Assembly: GCF_002911695.1 (NCBI RefSeq)
Contig: NZ_PQBS01000032.1
Location: 1 to 64,000 of the forward strand
Reading direction: 5' to 3'
From: Gracilimonas amylolytica
GTDB lineage: Bacteria; Bacteroidota; Rhodothermia; Balneolales; Balneolaceae
Length of the DNA stretch: 64,000 nucleotides
Positions 35,860-46,290 of the stretch are shown piece by piece; within the stretch, counting starts at the first letter, position 1, and every line of letters begins with the position of its first letter. Under the pieces are notes generated by a model, which was not told the origin of the DNA, ran no database searches, and saw nothing but the letters and a program-made list of their open reading frames with translations. The position numbers and the translations under genes were made by a program.

Positions 35860-36456
35860 ATGATCGCATTTTTAAAAGGTTACATCGAAGAAAAACGAGA
35901 AGGACTTGTGATCCTTGACGTATCCGGAGTAGGCTATGAAGTTGAGATCTCATCCATCACTCAGGAGCAACTGGAAAGTGCCGGTTCAGAGGTGAAACTT
36001 CTTATCTATCACCATATCACTGACAGCGACCAGCGTTTGTTCGGTTTCTTTTCAACGGATGAAAAGGCTCTTTTTGAAAAACTGATCACCGTTAAGGGGG
36101 TTGGGCCTAAATTGGGGCTGACCATCCTATCCGGGTTACCTGCCGACCAACTGATTGGAGCGATCACCAATGCTGAAGCATCCACCCTTTCTAAAGTACC
36201 CGGCATTGGTAAGAAGACTGCGGAACGTATCATTGTTGAGTTAAAAGATAAGCTGGCAGAGTATGCCGCATCAGCAGGCGTTACGCCTACCACTTCATCT
36301 GAATCCGGCGTAATGGGCGAAGCTATCTCTGCCCTGGAAGCACTTGGATTCAAGAAGAAAGAATCTGAACAAGCGGTGTTGAAGGCTATGAAAAACTCCG
36401 GTAGTGAAGATGCCTCGGTGATCATCAAGAAAGCTTTGGCGAGTTTAAATAAGTAG
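35860..36456 (+). CDS. ruvA: Holliday-junction DNA helicase subunit RuvA
   Basis: 198 aa, matching E. coli RuvA (203). OB-fold domain 1 (about 1-65, MIAFLKGYIEEK), helix-hairpin-helix domain (GVGPKLGLTILSGL and VPGIGKKTAERII), flexible linker, and C-terminal domain III (about 150-195) for contacting RuvB. ATG at 35860 follows the repeat region. Confidence 0.95.
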   Translation: MIAFLKGYIEEKREGLVILDVSGVGYEVEISSITQEQLESAGSEVKLLIYHHITDSDQRLFGFFSTDEKALFEKLITVKGVGPKLGLTILSGLPADQLIGAITNAEASTLSKVPGIGKKTAERIIVELKDKLAEYAASAGVTPTTSSESGVMGEAISALEALGFKKKESEQAVLKAMKNSGSEDASVIIKKALASLNK

Positions 36457-36565
36457 TCCCGCCTTTAGCAGACTACTACTGTTGGTGTGAATTTATCTTT
36501 CCTTCACATCGGTACCACATATTCACATACATTTAAATTTTTCCGCCAACAAAAAAGCGCTTCCA

Positions 36566-38245
36566 ATGATAGATAATATCAAGATTGCCCAACAAGCTCC
36601 TATGAAACACATGCGCCATTTTATGGCCAAACTTGAACTGGATGAAGATAATTTTGAGTTCTATGGAAAATACACCGGCAAGATCCGGCTCAATGTTTTA
36701 GAGAAGTTTAAAGACCGACCAAATGGAAAGCTGATACTGGTGACGGCCATCACCCCTACCCCTGCCGGAGAGGGAAAGACCCTTACCTCCATCGGGTTGA
36801 GTCAGGGGCTCCAAAAATTAGGCAAGAAGCCGTTGGTTGCACTTCGGGAACCTTCATTGGGCCCGGTTTTTGGGATTAAAGGGGGAGCTGCCGGAGGGGG
36901 GTACTCTCAGGTCATACCCATGGAGCGCATTAATCTTCATTTTAATGGTGATATCCATGCTATCGGCACGGCTCACAACCTGTTAACGGCCATGCTGGAC
37001 AATCACATCTTTAAAGGCAATGAACTGGATATCGATGTCACAAGTCCGCTATGGAATCGTGCCATGGATATGAACGACCGAGCACTTCGGCAGATCGTGG
37101 TAGGTTTGGGAGGTCGTGTAAACGGAATTCCAAGAGAATCGGCCTTTATGATCACCGCTGCTTCTGAGGTGATGGCCATTCTGGCCCTGGCAACTTCAAG
37201 GAGTGACCTCAAACGTCGTCTTGGAGATATCGTGGTTGGCTACAATCGTTCAGGAGAAGCCGTAAAAGCTAAAGACCTTGGGGCTCATGAGGCTATGGCG
37301 GTAGTACTTAACGAAGCCATAATGCCAAACCTGGTGCAAACCCTCGAGCATGTACCTGCGCTGATCCACGGCGGACCTTTTGCTAATATTGCTCACGGTA
37401 CCAGCAGTATCATCGCTAACAAGATCGGCTTGAAACTTGCTGATTATGTTGTGACCGAAGCCGGTTTTGGTGCCGACCTCGGGGCCGAAAAATTCTTTGA
37501 TATCGTTGCAAGAACCTCGGATATCTGGCCCTCTGCTGTGGTTCTTGTTGCCACTGTTAAGGCGCTAAAATATCACGGCGGACTCACCGTGGAAGAAGCG
37601 AAGGAAAGCGGTAAGCACCTCAAGGAACTTCAAAAAGGATTAGAGAACCTGGCAGCTCATGTCAACAACATGAAAAAATTCAAAACTCCTGTTGTGGTTG
37701 GTATCAACAAATTTGTGGGTGATACCGATGAAGAGATACAGATGATCAAGGATTTCTGTGTTAAAATGGGGGTTCCATGCGAAGCTCATAACGGGTTTGA
37801 AAAAGGCGGGGAGGGCGTTACTGACCTCGCAAACGAAGTGGTTAAGCAGGCCGAAATGAATAAGGAGCCTGAGAAAGTCACTTTATACGATACACAGGAA
37901 CCCATTGAGCAGAAGATCGAAACGGTTGCACGCGAGATCTACAATGCTGATGGCGTTTACTTTGAGAAAAAAGCCCTAAAAAACTTAGCAACCTTTAAAA
38001 AACTGGGCTATAGTAAACTCCCGATCTGTATTGCCAAAACCCAATCCTCCATTTCTGATAACCCGGCTCTAAAGGGAGCCCCAAAAAACTTCACTCTCAC
38101 CGTTACGGATGTTCAGCTTTCAGCGGGCGCCGGCTTTTTGGTGATCATCTGTGGAAATATGATGCTGATGCCCGGTTTACCTAAGGAACCTGCAGCCATC
38201 AACATGACCGTTGATGACGATGGGGTGATATCCGGATTGTTTTAA
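36566..38245 (+). CDS. fhs: Formate--tetrahydrofolate ligase
   Basis: 559 aa, typical length (about 555-560). Makes 10-formyl-THF from formate and ATP for purine and one-carbon metabolism. P-loop-like TPAGEGKTLTSIGL, GIKGGAAGGGYSQV, FTLTVTDVQLSAGAGF and the MPGLP end are all conserved. Own terminator follows. Confidence 0.96.
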   Translation: MIDNIKIAQQAPMKHMRHFMAKLELDEDNFEFYGKYTGKIRLNVLEKFKDRPNGKLILVTAITPTPAGEGKTLTSIGLSQGLQKLGKKPLVALREPSLGPVFGIKGGAAGGGYSQVIPMERINLHFNGDIHAIGTAHNLLTAMLDNHIFKGNELDIDVTSPLWNRAMDMNDRALRQIVVGLGGRVNGIPRESAFMITAASEVMAILALATSRSDLKRRLGDIVVGYNRSGEAVKAKDLGAHEAMAVVLNEAIMPNLVQTLEHVPALIHGGPFANIAHGTSSIIANKIGLKLADYVVTEAGFGADLGAEKFFDIVARTSDIWPSAVVLVATVKALKYHGGLTVEEAKESGKHLKELQKGLENLAAHVNNMKKFKTPVVVGINKFVGDTDEEIQMIKDFCVKMGVPCEAHNGFEKGGEGVTDLANEVVKQAEMNKEPEKVTLYDTQEPIEQKIETVAREIYNADGVYFEKKALKNLATFKKLGYSKLPICIAKTQSSISDNPALKGAPKNFTLTVTDVQLSAGAGFLVIICGNMMLMPGLPKEPAAINMTVDDDGVISGLF

Positions 38246-38248
38246 ACA

Positions 38249-38284
38249 CAAAAGGCTCCGTTTTTACACGGAGCCTTTTGTTAA
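38249..38284 (+). terminator. Intrinsic terminator after fhs
   Basis: Perfect 12-bp stem CAAAAGGCTCCG with CGGAGCCTTTTG, 8-base loop, then TTAATTT. It lies between convergent genes (fhs and the nucleotidyltransferase) and may serve both. Confidence 0.85.
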
Positions 38285-38310
38285 TTTCACGCTTCAATGT
38301 GGATCAACTC

Positions 38311-39315
38311 TTAGTCGATCTCAAGGTTACTGTGATCTCCCACATCCACCTTACCCTTAACATTCTTAAGGGTGGTAAATGCACCAACGGTTGAGCCTGA
38401 GATCTCGGAGGCATTGATCTCTGAATGATCCCTGATAATGGTATTCTCTATCTTGGAATCTTCGATCACCGTATCATTTTCAATACTCACTTTAGGCCCG
38501 ATCGTACTGTTCTTGATCTGTACGCCTTCACCAATATATACCGGAGGTATGATCGTTGAACCGGGATATTTATCTTCATCCACACCATCAAATTCTTTTT
38601 CCGTGATGATGCCGGTCGTTTCCAGCCATGCGGGCAGAGTTCCGCAATCCAACCATTCATCTACTGTGGCTGTTTTAAAGATCTTTCCGTCTTTGATCAT
38701 CTTATCGAGGGCATCGGTCAGGAAGTACTCCCCACCAGGCCCTTTCATATCATTATCGATCACCCATTCGATCTGTTTCTTGAAATATCCGCCGTCCTTG
38801 AAATAGTACACCCCAATAATAGCCAGGTCTGAAATAAACTCTTTAGGCTTCTCTACAAACCCGGTAATGGTATCGCCTTCATGGGTGGCCACACCAAAAC
38901 GAGATGGATCTTCCACTTTTTTCAGCCAGATCACGCTGTCGGCATCACCCAGGTCGAATGCCTTGTCACTGTCAAAAATGGTGTCGGCGAACGCGATGAT
39001 CACTTCCCCATCCAGATGTTCTTTTGCACAGGCAACGGCATGGGCAGTCCCAAGGGCCTCTTCCTGAACTTCAAAAATTGCTTTCGCATTATGGCGCTTG
39101 CTCATGTCACGCAGTGGCTGCTTGATATCCTCTCCGAAATCAGGCCCCAGTATATAAACGATCTCATTGATATCGCGATCCAGTGTTCGGTTAAAGGTTT
39201 CCACAATGCGCTCAACGATCATGGTTCCCGCTACAGGAAGCAAAGGCTTTGGTACGGTATGTGAATGGGGACGAACTCTGGTACCCCGTCCGGCCATTGG
39301 GATAATTAATTTCAT
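38311..39315 (-). CDS. Sugar-phosphate nucleotidyltransferase with left-handed beta-helix tail
   Basis: 334 aa from ATG 39315, where AGAGAA precedes the start; an upstream reading to 39342 is not favoured. NTP-binding signature AGRGTRVRPHSH, then KPLLPVAG, and Asp in ADTIFDSD. The C-terminal 90 residues have hexapeptide-like turns (IENDTVIEDSKIENTII), as in glucose-1-phosphate thymidylyltransferases with a beta-helix tail. Sugar and nucleotide specificity are open. Confidence 0.88.
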   Translation of the reverse strand: MKLIIPMAGRGTRVRPHSHTVPKPLLPVAGTMIVERIVETFNRTLDRDINEIVYILGPDFGEDIKQPLRDMSKRHNAKAIFEVQEEALGTAHAVACAKEHLDGEVIIAFADTIFDSDKAFDLGDADSVIWLKKVEDPSRFGVATHEGDTITGFVEKPKEFISDLAIIGVYYFKDGGYFKKQIEWVIDNDMKGPGGEYFLTDALDKMIKDGKIFKTATVDEWLDCGTLPAWLETTGIITEKEFDGVDEDKYPGSTIIPPVYIGEGVQIKNSTIGPKVSIENDTVIEDSKIENTIIRDHSEINASEISGSTVGAFTTLKNVKGKVDVGDHSNLEID

Positions 39316-39457
39316 ATATTTCTCTTCGTTTTTTTGAAACATTTACTTTGAATGCGCGGTGAATATAGCAAGCTTATAAACCGATTTCGAATATTGGTTT
39401 ATTTCATAACTTGTAAGAGCATTACACGGCTATTAATCCTAAATCAACCCACATACA

Positions 39458-41149
39458 TTGAACTGGTACTACACGACGCTTAATGTCGGCGCTATACTGA
39501 TTTCCTTTATCTTTTTACGGTACACCATTTACAGAATGCGATTCTTTTTGCATACCTACCAGCAGGTTGGCTATAAAAACAACGAATTCTGGCAGTGGAT
39601 GAAAGAGCACTGGGAAGAAAAGGTACTTCCTCCCTCTCTTTCCATGTCAATGATCCTTTTGTTCATTCTTGTTATAGGTGGAAACTGGGTGCTTGAATAC
39701 CTCACCTACACTTCATTGACCCTGATCGTATTTGTACTCATACTTTTCTGGTTCGGGTCAGTAAAAAATTACACCTCAGAAAAGGTTAAAAAGCCCCTCG
39801 TATTTACTCCCCGGGTCTATCGGTTGTCTGTTCCCTTTGCCATTCTAACTTCCTTGTTTCCCCTTTATTCTTCATATATGGCTTTTACCGGTTTTATGCC
39901 TTTTACTGAAGAAGTGGTTCCGGCTTATTTTGCAGGTGTGCTGAATTTTGATCTCACAATTTTATTTGCCGGATGGGCTTTCGGGATAGCATTTATTCCC
40001 TTTCTAATTCTGTTTTCCGGATTATTCACCCGCCCCGTTGAAACCTATATTCAGAATGGATTCAAAAAGCAGGCCCGTAAAAAACTCGCCTCCATGCCCG
40101 ACCTTAAAGTCATAGCCATTACGGGCAGTTACGGTAAAACGAGCACCAAATTTATGATCCGCGATCTTCTTAAAGAGCGCTTCAGCGTGTGCTCTACACC
40201 GGGAAGCTACAATACCCCCATGGGAATCTGCAAAGTAATAAACAATGACCTTCAGGCCAGTCATCAGATCCTCATTCTCGAAATGGGTGCCCGCTATGAA
40301 GGCAACATTCAGGAACTTTGTGATATTGCAAAACCTGATATTTCCGTAGTTACAAATGTTGGTGTTGCCCACCTCGAAACCTTCGGGTCTCAGGATATCA
40401 TTGCTCAGGAAAAGGGAACTTTGGTTGATAATCTGGGATCAGGTGATGTAGCAGTTCTTAATGCCGATGATCCGCGGGTTTCTAAAATGGGTGCAGATCG
40501 ATCCGAAATAAAACGCATTATGGTTGGACTGAAGAACGGTGAGATCCGGGCTGACGATATCCAATACAATACGTCCGGAATGACCTTTAATGTGACCCTT
40601 GACGATGAAACCGAAGCATTCCAGACAAAACTTCTTGGAGCACACAATGCTCAGAATTTATTACTGGCCGTCGGTGTGGGGCATCATTTTGGTCTTCGAT
40701 TGAAAACCATGGCCATAGCAGCCCGCAAGATCGAACCTGTTGAGCACCGGCTTGAATTGAAACAGAATGGAGAGCTCACGATCATAGATGATGCATTCAA
40801 CTCAAATCCTGTAGGCGCCAAAAATGCCGTCGAGATCTTAAGTCAATTCAACAGTGGTAAACGCATTATCGTTACTCCGGGCATGGTCGAATTAGGTGAT
40901 ATCGAAGAAGATGAAAACTTTAAATTTGGACAGGCTATCGGTCAGGCCAATCTGGACCTGGTGATCCTTGTTGGAGAGCAAAGAGCCAAACCTATTCAGG
41001 AAGGTATCCGAACAGAAGATTCAGCCTCCCTGAATGTCAGAGTGGTCAACAGCTTGTTTGAGGCAAACGAACTGATCCAAAAAGTAGCGCAGGCCGGCGA
41101 TGTGATCCTTTACGAAAACGACCTCCCTGATGTTTACAATGAGTCGTAA
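39458..41149 (+). CDS. MurF-type Mur ligase with N-terminal membrane domain
   Basis: 563 aa, TTG start (an in-frame TAA lies at 39440 and no ATG precedes the first helix). Residues 1-210 have about five membrane helices; residues about 210-563 are a Mur ligase: ATP loop ITGSYGKTSTK, EMGARYEGNI, NVGVAHLE, then DAFNSNPVGAK and TPGMVELGD, which match MurF (D-Ala-D-Ala adding) more than other Mur ligases. A membrane-anchored ligase is unusual compared with soluble MurF (about 450 aa). Whether it replaces or supplements a normal MurF cannot be seen in this window. Confidence 0.85.
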   Translation: MNWYYTTLNVGAILISFIFLRYTIYRMRFFLHTYQQVGYKNNEFWQWMKEHWEEKVLPPSLSMSMILLFILVIGGNWVLEYLTYTSLTLIVFVLILFWFGSVKNYTSEKVKKPLVFTPRVYRLSVPFAILTSLFPLYSSYMAFTGFMPFTEEVVPAYFAGVLNFDLTILFAGWAFGIAFIPFLILFSGLFTRPVETYIQNGFKKQARKKLASMPDLKVIAITGSYGKTSTKFMIRDLLKERFSVCSTPGSYNTPMGICKVINNDLQASHQILILEMGARYEGNIQELCDIAKPDISVVTNVGVAHLETFGSQDIIAQEKGTLVDNLGSGDVAVLNADDPRVSKMGADRSEIKRIMVGLKNGEIRADDIQYNTSGMTFNVTLDDETEAFQTKLLGAHNAQNLLLAVGVGHHFGLRLKTMAIAARKIEPVEHRLELKQNGELTIIDDAFNSNPVGAKNAVEILSQFNSGKRIIVTPGMVELGDIEEDENFKFGQAIGQANLDLVILVGEQRAKPIQEGIRTEDSASLNVRVVNSLFEANELIQKVAQAGDVILYENDLPDVYNES

Positions 41150-41173
41150 CATTTCAATGGTTACCCCATCGAA

Positions 41174-42400
41174 TTACTCATAACGCACCGCATCGGCCGG
41201 TTGAATTTGTGAGGCCCGGTGCGCCGGATACCAGCTGGCCAGAATACTCAGCATCAAACTGACCACCAGAATAAGCACAACGTCCAAAGGGTTGATCTGA
41301 ACCGGGTATGCGTCGATGATAAATGCAGACGACAATTTTACCAATCCAAATTTCATTTGCAGCCAACTGATCAGTAATCCCAGCGAACCGCCTATACCAC
41401 AGCCGATCAGCCCAATATACAATCCCTGTTTCCTGAAAATGGATTTGATCCCGGACTTACTATACCCCATTGACATCAGGATCCCAATATCCCTTTGTTT
41501 TTGAATGACGATCATGGTCAGTGATCCGATAATGTTCAACACAGCTACGATCACGATCAGTATGAGCACTACAAATGAGCCCCACTTTTCGAGATACATG
41601 ACATCATACAACGGCTTCTGAAGGTCATACCAGGTGGAGATCTTGAATTCAGGCCCAAGTGCCCGGGTCAGTTCAGATTTTACCTCCTCAGCCATTTCAT
41701 TATCCGTGAGTTTGAGGTCCAACCCGGTTATCTCATTCCTTACCTTGAACAAGCGTTTTGCCGCCTCTATATCCACAAATACTTTGGGTCCGCCGGCTAT
41801 TTGCTGAAGATAATAGGCTCCTCGCAGATCAAAGCGGTAGGTCTGAGGAACTGTGATCTGGGTCAGTGCATTTTTCATACCGGCTGCGCTTAACAATGCA
41901 AGGTCATCTCCAACATTGATACGGAGCCGATTCTTCAGCTCCTCATGCACGATGATCCCGGGGGTTCTGTCACGCACGGTTACATCAAACACCCCGGTGG
42001 TGACGCTGTTTTCAATATCCACTAACTGAAAAAACACATCCCGTTCCACTCCTTTCACATCCACTACTTCGTTTTGTGCATCATCCATGGCAAGCAGGGC
42101 TTTTCCTTCTACATACGGCGAGATGATCTGCACTTCCGGGATCGATCGTATCTTATTCATCATCTTTTCGTTTTGTGCGAAGGTAGCGGTACCAGAGGCC
42201 TCAATTCTCACATCCGGATCGTAAGAGAGAAGGAAGTTTTTTATCACATCAAAAAAACCATTGAAAACAGACAAAACGACGATCAGTAAAGCTGTACCGA
42301 TGGTTATACCTGTAATGCTGATAAATGTGAGAGTTGAGATCAGCGATATATGTTTACGTGAGAACAGATACCGCCTTGCAATAAATCCGGAGTTTTTCAT
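41174..42400 (-). CDS. FtsX-like ABC permease (LolC/E type)
   Basis: 408 aa from ATG 42400; a longer start reading to 42421 is less likely. One N-terminal helix (about 20-45), a large periplasmic MacB-type domain, then three helices near 275-400, with GILMSMGYSKSGI after the second helix and WYPAHRASQIQPADAVRYE at the end. This is the layout of LolC/LolE, which extract lipoproteins from the inner membrane with LolD. The ATPase is not in the window, so other FtsX-family roles are possible. Confidence 0.87.
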   Translation of the reverse strand: MKNSGFIARRYLFSRKHISLISTLTFISITGITIGTALLIVVLSVFNGFFDVIKNFLLSYDPDVRIEASGTATFAQNEKMMNKIRSIPEVQIISPYVEGKALLAMDDAQNEVVDVKGVERDVFFQLVDIENSVTTGVFDVTVRDRTPGIIVHEELKNRLRINVGDDLALLSAAGMKNALTQITVPQTYRFDLRGAYYLQQIAGGPKVFVDIEAAKRLFKVRNEITGLDLKLTDNEMAEEVKSELTRALGPEFKISTWYDLQKPLYDVMYLEKWGSFVVLILIVIVAVLNIIGSLTMIVIQKQRDIGILMSMGYSKSGIKSIFRKQGLYIGLIGCGIGGSLGLLISWLQMKFGLVKLSSAFIIDAYPVQINPLDVVLILVVSLMLSILASWYPAHRASQIQPADAVRYE

Positions 42401-42425
42401 AACTGCAAAATATAGAAACAAGCAA

Positions 42426-42457
42426 TTGAAAGCACTTTAAATGGGCTCATACATTTG
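42426..42457 (+). promoter_or_regulatory. Candidate promoter for glgB
   Basis: TTG (42426-42428), 21 bases, then TACATTTG (42450-42457), an exact match to the Bacteroidota TAnnTTTG element. It lies 46 bases before the glgB start. Confidence 0.4.
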
Positions 42458-42503
42458 ATAAACTTTTAGTATCTTTTATGCCCTTTCGAACCTAATAACG
42501 GTG

Positions 42504-44705
42504 ATGAGTTCAACACTTACAAAAGAAATTATTTCTACCATATCAGACGGCTCTCATGGTGATCCATTCTCAGTTTTAGGATTGCATGAAGTTGAGATCG
42601 AAGGCAAAACCAAACTCGTGCTTCGCACATTCCGGCCCGAGGCCAAATCCGTAACTGTTCTCATAGATAAAAAATCTTACGACCTTGACCGAATCTCTGA
42701 TGAGGGACTGTTTGAACGGGTGTTCACGAGAAGGAAGAACCGGTTCAATTATGAACTTAAGGTCCAGCCTCATAACGGAAAGACCTTTACCATCAGCGAT
42801 GCTTATCAGTTCGACTCTCTGATCAGTGATTTTGACCTTCAGCTTTGGGGAGAAGGAAATCACAATCAGGCTTATGAATTTATGGGAGCTCACCCTCGTG
42901 AAATTGATGGGGTGAAAGGAACCCATTTTGTTGTTACTGCCCCCAGTGCAACGCGCGTAAGTGTGATAGGGGAATTCAACAGCTGGGATGGACGTGTGCA
43001 CCGCATGCGAAAATTCCACGATCAGGGGATCTGGGAGATCTTTATCCCACATGTACAAGCCGGCGACTACTACAAATTTGAAATTAAAAGCCCCGTTCAG
43101 GATCCTCCCCTCAAGAAAGCCGATCCCTTTGCCTTTTATTCAGAACTCAGGCCGGGTACAGCCTCCATTGTTTCGGAAGTGGATAATTACGAGTGGAATG
43201 ACGATGAATGGATAGAGTCAAGACCGGACAGGCAAGCGCTTGATCAACCAATTTCGATTTACGAAATGCACCTTGGCTCTTGGAAACGAAAGGTTGGGGA
43301 AGACCCCGGTTTTCTAAACTACAGAGAAACTGCCGATCAGCTGGTTCCCTACCTGAAAGAACTTGGGTACACCCATGTTGAGCTGATGCCGGTGGCCGAA
43401 CATCCGTATGATCCATCCTGGGGATATCAGATCACAGGATATTTTGCTCCAACAAGCCGGTTTGGCACTCCAGAAGACTTTATGTATTTCGTGGATAAAT
43501 GTCATCAGGAAGGCATTGGTGTGATCGTAGATTGGGTGCCTGCTCACTTTGCCAAAGATGACCACGGACTTCGCCGATTTGACGGCACCGGACTTTTTGA
43601 GCATGACGATCCCCGTAAAGGATTGCATAAAGATTGGGGAACCTGCATCTTTAATTATGGACGCACGGAGGTTCAAAACTTTCTCATTTCTAACGCGGTG
43701 TATTGGTGCGATAAATTTCACATCGACGGCCTGAGGGTAGATGCTGTAGCCTCTATGCTTTACCTGGATTATTCCAAGAACGAAGGGGAATGGGTCCCTA
43801 ACAAATACGGCGGCAGAGAAAATATTGAGGCCATCGACTTTTTAAGGAAATTCAACGATACAGTTCACCACCATTTCCCCGGCGTGATCACTTTTGCTGA
43901 GGAATCCACTTCATGGGGTGGGGTTTCACGCCCTACTGAAACCGGTGGACTTGGCTTCGATTTCAAATGGAATATGGGTTGGATGAATGACACCCTGACC
44001 TACATTGAAAAGGATCCGATCTTCAGAAAATATCATCAGGATCAACTGACCTTTTCTCTGATCTATGCCTTTTCAGAACACTTCACATTGCCTTTTTCGC
44101 ATGATGAAGTCGTACATATGAAGCAATCCATGCTGTCTAAAATGCCTGGTGATGATTGGCAGAAATTTGCTAACCTGCGGCTGCTTTATACCTATATGTA
44201 TGCCCATCCCGGCAAGAACCTGCTTTTCATGGGGTGTGAATTTGGACAGTGGTCTGAATGGAGTGAGTCCCGGTCTCTCGATTGGCATCTGCTGGAATGG
44301 GAGAAGCACAAGGGATTACAACTCCTGGTTAAAGATCTTAACAAATTAAATACAGAAGAAAAGCCACTTCACGAACTCGATTTTGACTGGAGGGGATTTG
44401 AATGGGTTGACGTGAGTGATGCAGACAACAGTATTATTTCATTTATACGCCGTGCAGAAGACCCTGATGATTTTCTTGTCATCATTCTGAATTTCACCCC
44501 AACAGTGCACTACGGTTATAAGGTAGGCGTACCCCATGCCGGAGAATATGAAGTGCTCATGAACAGTGACTCAGAATATTACGGTGGCAGCAACGCCGGT
44601 GATAATAACATTCATGGTGAATGGGGAGAGTGGCATGGACAAAAAGCAAACATTTCAATTACAATACCACCTCTCGCAGGTGTAATTTTAAAACCTAAGA
44701 GTTAG
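42504..44705 (+). CDS. glgB: 1,4-alpha-glucan branching enzyme
   Basis: 733 aa from ATG 42504 (GTG 42501 just before). Makes alpha-1,6 branches in glycogen. N-terminal beta-sandwich domains (about 20-215, including CBM48-like), catalytic GH13 barrel with nucleophile Asp (GLRVDAVASM), acid/base Glu (TFAEESTSWGG) and Asp (PFSHDEVVH), and C-terminal beta domain. Length equals the two-N-domain subtype (E. coli 728). Followed after 7 bases by malQ. Confidence 0.95.
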   Translation: MSSTLTKEIISTISDGSHGDPFSVLGLHEVEIEGKTKLVLRTFRPEAKSVTVLIDKKSYDLDRISDEGLFERVFTRRKNRFNYELKVQPHNGKTFTISDAYQFDSLISDFDLQLWGEGNHNQAYEFMGAHPREIDGVKGTHFVVTAPSATRVSVIGEFNSWDGRVHRMRKFHDQGIWEIFIPHVQAGDYYKFEIKSPVQDPPLKKADPFAFYSELRPGTASIVSEVDNYEWNDDEWIESRPDRQALDQPISIYEMHLGSWKRKVGEDPGFLNYRETADQLVPYLKELGYTHVELMPVAEHPYDPSWGYQITGYFAPTSRFGTPEDFMYFVDKCHQEGIGVIVDWVPAHFAKDDHGLRRFDGTGLFEHDDPRKGLHKDWGTCIFNYGRTEVQNFLISNAVYWCDKFHIDGLRVDAVASMLYLDYSKNEGEWVPNKYGGRENIEAIDFLRKFNDTVHHHFPGVITFAEESTSWGGVSRPTETGGLGFDFKWNMGWMNDTLTYIEKDPIFRKYHQDQLTFSLIYAFSEHFTLPFSHDEVVHMKQSMLSKMPGDDWQKFANLRLLYTYMYAHPGKNLLFMGCEFGQWSEWSESRSLDWHLLEWEKHKGLQLLVKDLNKLNTEEKPLHELDFDWRGFEWVDVSDADNSIISFIRRAEDPDDFLVIILNFTPTVHYGYKVGVPHAGEYEVLMNSDSEYYGGSNAGDNNIHGEWGEWHGQKANISITIPPLAGVILKPKS

Positions 44706-44712
44706 ATATTTC

Positions 44713-46218
44713 ATGAGGTTTCCACGCTCTTGCGGTACTTTGGTACACCCAACATCTTTTCCCGGCAAATACGGAATGGGTGATTTTGGATTTGAAGCCC
44801 GCAATTTTATTGATTTTTTAGAACGAACCGATCAAACTATTTGGCAGGTCCTGCCCTTAACACCTACCGGTTATGGAAATTCACCATACGCCAGCTATTC
44901 AGCATTTGCAGGCAATGTATATCTGATCAGCCCAGACCTGTTACAGAAAAAGGGACTTCTGAACAAAGAAGAGATCAAAGAAATTGAGTTGCCTTCCGAA
45001 ACAGAAGCCGATTACGACACTTCCTTCAATAATAAGGACAAGGTTTATAAGCTTGCCTCCGATCGGTTTTATAAAAACATGAGTAAGGAGGAAGAAAAGG
45101 CCTTTAATGCTTTTAAAAAACAAAATAAGCACTGGCTGGACGATTACGTTCTTTTCATGGCCTGTTCTCTCCATTACGATAAACAACCATGGAATACCTG
45201 GGATAAGGATCTTGCTCAAAGAAAACCCAAAGCACTGAAAAGCTATCGGGAAAAGTTCAGTGAGCAGATCGATTTTCAATACTGGTTACAGTTCGAATTT
45301 TATAATCAATGGATCGCCCTGAAAGAATACGCTAATGAACGCGGAATTCGGGTTGTCGGTGATATCCCGATCTTTGTGGACCATAACAGTGCTGATGTGT
45401 GGGCAAATCCTCAGTACTTTGAAGTCGATAAAAAAGGAGACCGGCAATTGGTTGCCGGCGTTCCACCAGATTATTTCAGTAAAACCGGGCAGCTTTGGGG
45501 TAATCCACTTTACAAATGGGATGAGCTCGAAAAAGATGGCTTCTCCTGGTGGGTTGACCGTTTCAAGCATATGTTTGAAGCTTGCGACGCCATTCGTGTG
45601 GATCACTTCCGTGGCTTTGATGCCTACTGGGAAGTAAAGGCCACCGAAAAAACAGCCGAAAAAGGCCGGTGGGTTGAAGGTCCGGGTGAAAACCTTTTTG
45701 ACACCATATTAGAAAAATGCGGTGAATTACCGATCATTGCTGAAGACCTTGGATTTGTAACCGAAGGTGTCGAAAAGTTGAGGGATAAATATAATTTCCC
45801 CGGAATGAAGATCATTCAGTTTGCCTTCGATTCAGACTCCACAAACAGTTTTTTACCCCATAATTATTCTCAAAACAGTGTAGCCTATTCAGGCACTCAC
45901 GATAATGATACAGCTATTGGCTGGTATCGATCAGCAAACGAGACGGAACAGCACCGGGCACGAACATACACGCGCTCTGATGGAAAGAATATTCATTGGG
46001 AATTTATTCGGTTGGGGATGTTATCCGTCTCTGACCAGGCTATTTTTCCATTACAGGATTATATGGGGCTGGATGCTGAACACCGGATGAACATACCGGG
46101 CACATCGTCCAATAACTGGCTTTGGAGGTACACAACCGACATGCTAGACTCTGTAGATGAAGATCATATCCGCCACCTCATCGAGCTTAGTAACAGGAAC
46201 ATAAACCGCGATAAATAA
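44713..46218 (+). CDS. malQ: 4-alpha-glucanotransferase
   Basis: 501 aa GH77 disproportionating enzyme (amylomaltase/DPE1 type). Catalytic acids in AIRVDHFRGFDAYW (Asp), IIAEDLGFVTE (Glu) and YSGTHDNDTAIGW (Asp). Reshuffles malto-oligosaccharides left by the amylase and feeds glycogen metabolism. Cotranscribed with glgB by spacing; a 72-base gap to comA follows. Confidence 0.95.
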   Translation: MRFPRSCGTLVHPTSFPGKYGMGDFGFEARNFIDFLERTDQTIWQVLPLTPTGYGNSPYASYSAFAGNVYLISPDLLQKKGLLNKEEIKEIELPSETEADYDTSFNNKDKVYKLASDRFYKNMSKEEEKAFNAFKKQNKHWLDDYVLFMACSLHYDKQPWNTWDKDLAQRKPKALKSYREKFSEQIDFQYWLQFEFYNQWIALKEYANERGIRVVGDIPIFVDHNSADVWANPQYFEVDKKGDRQLVAGVPPDYFSKTGQLWGNPLYKWDELEKDGFSWWVDRFKHMFEACDAIRVDHFRGFDAYWEVKATEKTAEKGRWVEGPGENLFDTILEKCGELPIIAEDLGFVTEGVEKLRDKYNFPGMKIIQFAFDSDSTNSFLPHNYSQNSVAYSGTHDNDTAIGWYRSANETEQHRARTYTRSDGKNIHWEFIRLGMLSVSDQAIFPLQDYMGLDAEHRMNIPGTSSNNWLWRYTTDMLDSVDEDHIRHLIELSNRNINRDK

Positions 46219-46290
46219 CTATAGTGTTAGCCGATTTCATATACAGGTAGTGTTTTTGTATATTTCAGGCTTACATATTTCAACTAATTT

